Of a stretch of DNA of 64,000 nucleotides, positions 22,501 to 31,500 are shown in pieces (the first letter of the stretch is position 1; each line of letters starts with the position of its first letter). The notes under the pieces are model-generated. The model worked only from the letters and a program-made list of their open reading frames with translations, was not told where the DNA came from and did no database searches. The DNA is from Undaria pinnatifida (Eukaryota > Sar > Phaeophyceae > Laminariales > Alariaceae), in contig JABAKD010000029.1 of assembly GCA_012845835.1 (NCBI GenBank), positions 13,531,892-13,595,891 on the forward strand, in the 5' to 3' direction. A program made the translations under genes and the position numbers.

Positions 22501-25500
22501 AAGGCACTCTCGTTTTTTTGGCCGGGCTTTTCGCGGATCAGATCGCTTCTTCTGGCGGGTCGGATCGGATCGGATCGGATTGGATCGGATCGGATCGGAT
22601 CGGATCGGATCGGATCGGATCGGATCGGATCGGATCGGATCGGATCGGATCGGATCGGATCGGATCGGATCGGATCGGATCGGACCAGGGCGACCCGACC
22701 CCGACCCGTGAGATTTGAAAAAAAAATCCTGACCCGACGCGATCCGACCCGTCAGATTTCGGACACGCACGACGCGTGCTACGATGGCGAGGTGCACCTC
22801 TTTCTGGCTAAGTTTTTTTTTTCTGAACGACGGGGCTCCTTAACCCATCTTGACCCAAAAAATCGTCGAGAAAAATGTACAATTTTACTGTTTTGCGGGG
22901 GGCTTATTATTTTTTTTGTATTCCTAGGCCCTGGGAAGGTTGTCCATACGGATGCACACTGTTTTTTTTTTTTCTCAAAAAGGCCAAGGCTGCGGTTGGG
23001 CGGGTGCCCGCGTTGTTCACTAAGGCTTTCGAGGTATCATACTCCTACGATCGTCGAGTGACTCTGCACCCCCACCGGCGAAAACGCTTCACGCGACATG
23101 CTTGGGGCAGCGAGGCTATTAATAACTATTGCATTGGACTGATTCCACGATAGCCCCCCCCCCCCCCAAAAAAAAAAAAACAGCGATTTTCTTTTTTTTT
23201 CCTTTAACGAACGTTTCGTGGCTGCTCGACACAAGGAAGGACACAACTGAAAAACAAAGCACAAATCCACATGTTTTCTTGTGTGCAAAAAAGGACCATC
23301 GATCCATGACGTCGGGGTGTCTCTAGAGGGACATACGTATCTCAGGAGATTCGGACCGGTGGAGCTGGGGTTTCGAAACCGGCGAAAAATTCGTTCAAGA
23401 AAAAAAGTGGGAGGGGCCACTACCGTAGAACGGCTTATTGCGGGTTCACGTCACCAGATTAAAATAGCACCAAAGCCCTTCACAACTGGAACCCCTTTTG
23501 GGAGGCAATTTGACTTGAAGTTAGTACAGGGAGGGATTTGGGGGATCTAAAGGGGTTAAGACCGCGACGGAACAGGGGGTCCCGGAAAAAAAGAGGTCCC
23601 GAATGGGAAAAAAGGGACCCCCCCCCCCCCCCCCCCCCTGTCGTAGCATTGGTCAATAAGTCAGTGTTAAGGGTGAGGCGTAGAGCTCAGTCAAGCGAGG
23701 AGTAGTGTTAGAAAAAAAAACGTCGTGCATCTTCTCTCTTTCTACCGCGGGCTTATGCCACACCCCCTCTGGCCTGACCTGACCTAGCCCAACCCCTGGA
23801 CTTGGCCCGCGACATTAAGAAAAAAAATATAAAAAAACTCCTGTGATCCGACCCGCGGGCCGCGAATCTTGACGGGTGCAAAAAGCTCTGTTTTTTTTTT
23901 CGTTCTTAGGGGGGGGGGGGGGGGCGAACTGTTAATAGCTGGATTTGGTCTTGTGAGGTTGTTTTTGCAGCATTAGGTGGCCATTCTGCACGAAAACCTG
24001 CGGCATGGGTACAGGCTGGTTCACGTTAAAAACCCGAATGTATCTCCCCCACGAATGCCGCTCACAATATCTGGTCAAAGCGTGAAGATTTGGTGTTATA
24101 CGGACCCCCATGACCAATGGAATGAGGGTGACATGGCCACTTTTGTTTACAGCGTTCTCGGGCTGTCTCTGGAAGCGAAACCCGTATGAGCCAATGACAG
24201 GTCTTCAATTTTTTCAACAATATTCAGGCTCTTCTTCCAAGCGGAGCCGACGAAAAATCGCGCCGTATCGTGCATGAACCGGTTGGAGATACTCCAAGGC
24301 ATGTCTGTAGGAAAAGATCTGACCTGCCGGTGTTTTAACGTTGAGCAGAATCTGGCGGGAAAACTGGATGCTATACTCAAACCAAGTCATTTGAAAGAAA
24401 TAAGGCATCTTACTCGTTGTTACACACAAGAGTCCAAGTATCCACGCCGTTTTTGATAGATAAACCCTGAAAATCTGCACACGTGTTCTCCATGCCCATC
24501 CCGAGGCCTGGCCTCCGGGGGGAGGGGGGGGGCGGGGGGGCGGGGTTATTTATTTATTTATTTCCGCCGAAAATGTTCCGTCTAAGGTGGTCCATATTTT
24601 GCAACAAATCTTAACCGACGAAATATCATGCAAACAAACAAACAAACAAAAAAAACGGCAGGTGAGGTCTTCGCAAGGGCACATAAGAGATGCATGCAAA
24701 ATGTCACGATCTGAAATCGATAAAACGGCGTGAACATCCGCTGGGGAATACGTTTCGGGCTTGTAGCTTGAACCAGCCTGTACCTTTTTTTCCCCCCGAA
24801 GCATCTACAACTCGTACAAATAATAGCTCATTTTTCCGAGGAAGCAGCGCCCATCTAGATCCCCGTTCCCTCCATTCTCTCCAAATGTACATACTAATTT
24901 AGTCTATTGATAGTATACGTAAATATAAACATGTATAGAGTATCTTTACATGCTTATGCAACTACTGTGCGTACCTTTTCCGAATCAGCTGCGTCTAGCT
25001 TGACCCCCATCCCCTTCATGGCCTCCACCAAGTCCATCGGCTTCACTACGACTGTGTCTGCCGATGATGATGATGATGATGATGATAACTCGCCCCGCTG
25101 TCGCAACGCCTTTCGTAGCATAACAACTCCCATATTCCCGCAATCGAGGGCCTTGTCCGGTTAAAGGGCGGGAGAGCGAAAAAAAGAACATATCATGGAA
25201 GAAGGGACACATCAAGGGCATAAAAATAGTCGTGAGAATAGGAGGGGGAGGGGGGAGGCGAGGGGGGGGGCGACGGGGGGGGGGGGGGGGGTTCGCGACA
25301 CCTTTCAAAGTAGAACATATCGCGTCTCACCGCTATCGAGGGCGTTGTACAAGGAAAAGGGCGGGCAGGGAGGGACGAGGGGGACGTGGGTTGGGGGAGT
25401 ATAAAGAAGCGATCAATGAAGTAGGGGGGAAGGGGGGGAGGGGTAGGCGGACCGAGGAAGTGACAAGCACGGAATAACACGGAAAGGAGAGCAAACAAGC

Positions 25501-28500
25501 GTCAAAACATATTGACGGGCCGTGGGGTGGGGGATGGGGGGGGCGAGGGCGACGGTGGAGGGGGTACATGGAGAGGGGAAGGGGGGGGTGCAGGAGCGCG
25601 AACAGACGTCATAAGATGATAACGGGGCGTGGGGGGATGGTGGATGAAAGGGACCGACGCGGGAGATGTGGGTTAGGGGAGCAATCAGACGTGAGAAAAT
25701 ATCTGTCGAAGGGGTGACGCGGAGGAGGGGCCGGTGGGGGAGAGGAGGGGGCGAGGCGGGATGGGAATGGAGGGGGGGACTCATCGAGTCAAGCGGTGTT
25801 TTTTTCTGGGTGTCAGAGGTATTATGAGGTGAGGAGCGGCCGAAGAGCTCGGTGCACCACTCCCCCGTACCGCAACGCCCGTCCCACGAATTTCACACGC
25901 TGTTTGCTGCGAGGAAACGATCGACCGCTTTGGGCTTTTTTTCTCCGGGGAAAAAGAAATCGTCTCTTCCAAGGCGGTCACTGTTAACACGGCAATTTCG
26001 GGAGTACCCTGACACCCCTAACACAAAACCGCTGCGCTTTTTAATTCGCCTTTTCTCGAGGAACCGATCGACGGGCTAGCGAGGAAACGACCGGCCGCCC
26101 CTGCTGCGAGGCCTGCTGCGAGGTTAGAGGCATCACGTGGCACTTTTTCAGATCTAAAAATATGTTGTGAACGATGGATGGACCTCCTTAAGTCAGAGTG
26201 GTAACGGGAAAATCCCATATTATATTTGTTTTTCTTGAGATTCTTCACGCGGGATAATGCTTTCGTTTTGTTTTTCTTCAACAAGAAAAATGGCAGTTTT
26301 TTTTTTGGGGGGGGGGGGATGGGGTTTTCCTTCAAAAAGAAAAAGGGCAGTTTTTTTTTTTTTTTTTTTGGGGGGGGGGGAGTTTCTTTAAAAAGAGAAA
26401 GGGCAGTTTTTTTGTTTTTGGGGGTCAAAAAGAAAAAGGGTGCAGTTTTTTTGTTTTATTTTTTTCGGGGGGGGGGGGGTTTCCTTCAAAAAGAAAAAGG
26501 GCAGTTTTTTTTTTTTTGGGGGGGGGTGGGGTTTTCCTTAAAAAAGAAGAAGGGCACTTTTTTTTCGGGGGGGGGGTGGGGTACAAAGAGCTCCTCAAGC
26601 CAAGAAACTTGCTGCAGGGAAACAAACGTAACGGGTTTTTAGTCCGGGGCCTCCTTCGGTGTTCCGTATCTCACTTCTTTCGTAACAAACGCGCGCGCAC
26701 TACGATGATTGATGCCCGCCGCATTTTTTTTTTTTTTTTGGTTGATTGTTTTTGGTTGTGAATGACGGAAAGCTCCTTAACCCTACATCGTCGGAAATTT
26801 TCCGTTTTTGATTTTTTTTTCAACCACCTTTCGATTGTATATTCCTAGGTTATTGGATTTTTCCAATGGGTAATAGAGATACGTAGCACTTTTTGTCTGA
26901 AAGCATTCCTGATGACGCGGCTCCTTGACCAACAACTAACTGTCGGAATTTCACTTCTTTTTTTTCCACCACTTTCGATTGTATATTCCTAGGTTATTGG
27001 ATTTTTCCAGTGGGTATAGGGGGGAAGAGCGTTATAAGGCTTAGTCGGGGTAAGCTATTATTGGTTGACCTTTTGCAAGTAGTCAAACAGACTAATACCC
27101 CACTAATTCCTTAACAAATGGCGTCGTCGACAGGACCATGGGTTTTTTGGGGGTCGTGGGTTCGAATCCCACCATCCACAATAATAAAGTTTTTCAGATT
27201 TTCACCATGCATGTCGAACTTGAAAAATGCTCTCCCCGGTATACCCAGGAAATGAAACGGCTTGGATAGTTGACATGTCCGCCCGTATATCCGGCCGATC
27301 TACTATCCCGCCGTTTCAGGGGGGGGAAGTGTGTAAGGCTTAGTGTGAGTAAGCTATTGGTTAACCTTTCGCAAGTGGTCAAACGGACTAATACCCCACT
27401 AGTACTACCTTAACATGTAGCATTTTGGGGGGGGGGGGGCTGATTTTTTTGTTGTGAATGACGGGGCTCCTTAACCCAAAATCATCGCAATTGATCAGTT
27501 TTTTTTTCGTTTTCTAAACCACTTTCGATTGTATTTACCTACTTACCGCAGGTTGTTATGGATTTTTCCAATGGGTACAGTAGTTTGTTTGTTTTTTCAC
27601 CCTACAAGAAAAACCAGTGTTTCTGGGTGATGCTTTTTGGGGGGGGGGGCTGATTTTTTGTTGTGAATGACGGGGCTTCTTAACCCAAAATCGTCGCAAA
27701 TTATCAGTTTTTTTTTCGTTTTTCAAACCACTTTCGGTTGTATATACTTACTTGCTGTAGGTTGTTATAGTTTTTTCCAATGGGTACAGTAGTTACTATT
27801 TTTTTTTCTTCACCGTACAAGAAAAAAATCAGTTTTTTTTGGGGGGGGTGATATGGATAGAGCTTCTCAGGAGCGAGAAAAAAAACTTTGGTTGATTGTA
27901 TGCTTGGATATGATACGGATATGATGACGGTCGAGTATAGCCTACCGTACATGACAGTGTTAGTGTTGGTGTTACTGTGTAACTATAACACCCCCCCCTC
28001 GGGACGAAATGCTGAGCCGGTTTCCTCCGAAACCAGCGCGCGGCGCACGAACAACAACGGTGGCGACTTTGGGAAGATGTCGTCTAGATCTTTCGACATA
28101 GACGTGTCGCTCGGCGTTGGGACTCTGCCGGGGTCGTCGAGAAAATCGGCATACGAAACTCGTCCGAGGGGGTGTGCTATACACCGTCACATAGGGTAGG
28201 GGTTTCCAATGATAGATTTGGCTGCATGGTTGGGGTGTGGCATCAGTCCCTGAGAGGTCCTCGCATGAGGAGATCAACTTCTCACCCGATACTACATGAG
28301 TTCGAAGGCATTCGTTCGCACTATAACCCGACCGAGTTGTTCTTCGATCTGCCTTCGTAGTCCTGAACACAATAGGCGTGCTCTCGTGAAATCGCTTGAT
28401 CAGTGACTAACCGGTAGTTCCTCGCTTGAGGAGCTCGATCGGACAACAGGCACATTATTAGTCAATTCAACAACGGCAACCCTACCGTGGGATGACTCAA

Positions 28501-31500
28501 TGATAGGTTGGCTACATGGTAGCGGGATATCGGGAGGGGTAGAAATATCCTGGCTATTGGGTTCGCCTTTCTTTTTGGCGAGCGCACTCCACGTTGCGCC
28601 CCGGCATGGAGCCCGTGATAAAGTGTAATATATATAGATATATATTTATATATTCATGAGGAATGCATTTATATCTACCGGCTGCTGTCGCACCACCACC
28701 CCACGGCCGACTGGGCAACGGGGGTAAGCCCTCTGTGCTTCGTGGGGATTAACAAATAGAAACCTCACAAAAAAAAGACTGCCGTACGACCTGTACCGTG
28801 TAGTTGCACGCGTGGACGGCAGTAACACTGCGGCCGCTGTAACGCCATAGAAAGGCGCCGCGCATTTTTTTTTGCGCGTTTTACCTTCGCGAGGAGGCGA
28901 TCGACGGCCTTGGGTTTTCCGGGAAACTTCCTCGTCTCTCCCGACCGGAACCGCAAGGGAACTCCCATGTTGGAGCTCGTCACGGCATCGGTCACGAAGC
29001 GAACGGGCCGCACCGAATCAGCCTCCACAGTCCTGAGGGCATCGTAGACCAGGGCAAACACGACAGGAGTTCCGTGGGAGGACGGTCAGTCGCGACGGAA
29101 TTTTTGTTTTTTGCGGGACACGTGTCGCGACAGCGGTGAGCCACTTTTTTCTGAGGTTTCCTCGATTTTTGGAAGCTTAAGGGACCTTTCCCAAAAAACT
29201 GATTTGCTAGGAGAAAAATCAAAAACTGCTACGAATATACCGGATGATGAGCAGGTCCCATGGCTTCGGCACACGATAATAAGAAAATCATGCACCGATT
29301 TTTTTTTCCCAACGAATTTTGGGCTAAGAAGCCGCATCATTCAGAAAACAAAGAATAGCCTAAAAGAGGTATACCTTTATCGTAGCAAACGTCTGGCATG
29401 CTATTTTTTTCTTGTTTGGTCGTTTTTTCAATGTGGTTTCGAGACAACTCTGGGTCATGGAAAAAATCGCACTTCGATGCGAGTCGACGAGGAGGAAAGA
29501 AGTAGCTGGATGAGTCTTCATGCGATAAACAATATCTAGGCGCGTACGTGCAGTGTGGGGCGGGGGGAGACGAGCCTTCTTGATCACCCCGGATATCTGA
29601 GCTACACGTCTATGGTAGGGAGGGGGAAAGAAGAAAGAGAAAAAAGGTGCGCAGCAAAATAAAAGGGATTTGAGAAACAAAAGAAATAAAAAAAAGACGG
29701 GATTTTGGTGCTTTTTCCTGCCTTGCACTGTGTATACATGTTGCTTTTCACGGATGGCCTAAACCCGTATTTTCCTTCACAACATACAAACGTTGGAGAA
29801 GCACGTCGGTGAGAATTGAACCCCGAGTTGTGCCCTTCACTCGATATACACCATACCACCATAACCCCCCCTGCTCTGCGCAGTGATGGCTATCGCTGCA
29901 AAGGCTGTGCACACAGGTCTCCGTGATTTTCATGCGGTCTCTCGCACGTAAGATGGAAGAGCAGCAAGCGCGCTCACCAGGTCTCTCGATATTCCTTAAG
30001 CTGTTCCGGATCAGAAATCCCTCCGGTCATCTTGAAGCTGGAACTAAACTCCTTACCCTAGAGGGGGGGGGGGGTTAAAATCACGGACCGATACATGGGG
30101 AGTTCAGCAGAGAGAGGCGAAAAACGGCGGTCGGTCGATTAACGTGTGGTAATTGTTGTGTTTGTGGTTCGACGACGTGCGGCGGCAGAAGCGCTTCAAC
30201 GGTATCGGCCACACTCACAAACACTCACAAAGATCCTTCCCACAACGAAGAAGAAAGCCAAGGGAACAGCAAAAATTCGATGCAAATCGACGAGCGTAAA
30301 AAGCTGAAAAGTGAGATTGCTGAACCCTGTGCGCGACAAAACATGAAAGCAAGTACCCCGGGCGGGGGGAGGGAGGAGAAGGGAAGACACCTGTGACACC
30401 ACGGCTTGTGGCTTGTCCAGAAGGTCGCTGGCTGAGGGTAAAAAGAGCCTTTATAGGTTGAGTTGGAGAGTAAAGTCGATGATCAATACATATACCTCGA
30501 AGTATACAATACGTTACATGTTTATTTTATATCATTTGTCTTATCGTCCAGCTATTAATAATGTTGCAGTCTGTGCCTCGTTCCTACTGTTAACGAGTCA
30601 ATGATGCGGGCTCGAATCCTCCAGGGTGTATACTCGTGCTCGTAGGGACTTTTTTCTTTCGTGAAAACATTGACCAGCGGCAAAGCGCGAGGACTTGAGC
30701 TGGGAGAAAAAATACGATTAGAGTTGACGGGCATATAAAATACTGAAAAGTGGAAGTAAACGCTGAGCCCCACGCGCAATGAAAATTTTGGCGAGTACCG
30801 GGGGGGGGAGAAGGGAAGATATCCGTGACCACGGCTTGTCCAGAAGGTCGCTGATGGTAAAGCCTCCATACGAGCTGAGCTGGCAACAAACTAGTGATGA
30901 GTAAAAAAATAAGTAACTGTGTGCAGCATTCTAATCATCAACGTCGTCCACACCCAAGCGTCCTCAGAAAGAAACAAAAAAACCAAGGGGGATGCAAGAA
31001 AACAAAAGTCTTTTGTGTCGGATTACCTTCTGGTTGCTGTCTCCAGGGGGTGGGAACTCGCTGACGGTTAAGCTCGCCCAGTGAGCGTCCCCCTGCCGCT
31101 TGTCATAGTTCATCACACGACGGTAATCGATGCTGAGGTCTTCTGGCGGGGGTAATCCCGCGCCGAATCTATTCCGCCGGAACAACGACAACAACAAAAA
31201 TCGCGATGACGCGCGCGCGTGCAGGCGATGTCAAAGTTCACCGTCTCCAGACGTTTTTCAGGTGTGCACACTATGATACCTCCCGCACTAGTTCCATCGG
31301 GAAACAACAACAACGGGTAAGAACAAATCGAACCCCGTGACTGATTCTACGATATAGCCCCCCCCCAAAAAAAAACAGCGATTTTCTTGAACGAACGTTT
31401 TGTGGCTGCTCGACCCAAAGAAAGGTGCTGCTCAAAAACCGTCTCCGTACATTTTCTTGTTGGGCGAAGCACTATCGAACGATGACGTCGGGGCGGCAAG

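Noticed and set aside
22557..22686. Telomere-type or CRISPR-type repeat array
   Set aside because: Units of 5 bp without spacers, embedded in a dispersed element; neither telomeric nor CRISPR.
24147..24480. Minus-strand ORFs around SYRHALEYLQPVHARYGAIF
   Set aside because: Coding-looking locally, but two overlapping frames compete, no splice sites fit the EF-hand-like gene, and part of the region is repeated in inverse at 24.7 kb. Left unannotated.
27117..27185. Functional tRNA gene
   Set aside because: Only the T-arm and 3' acceptor half are tRNA-like; there is no matching 5' acceptor strand or D-arm, and the segment is inside a TRIM.
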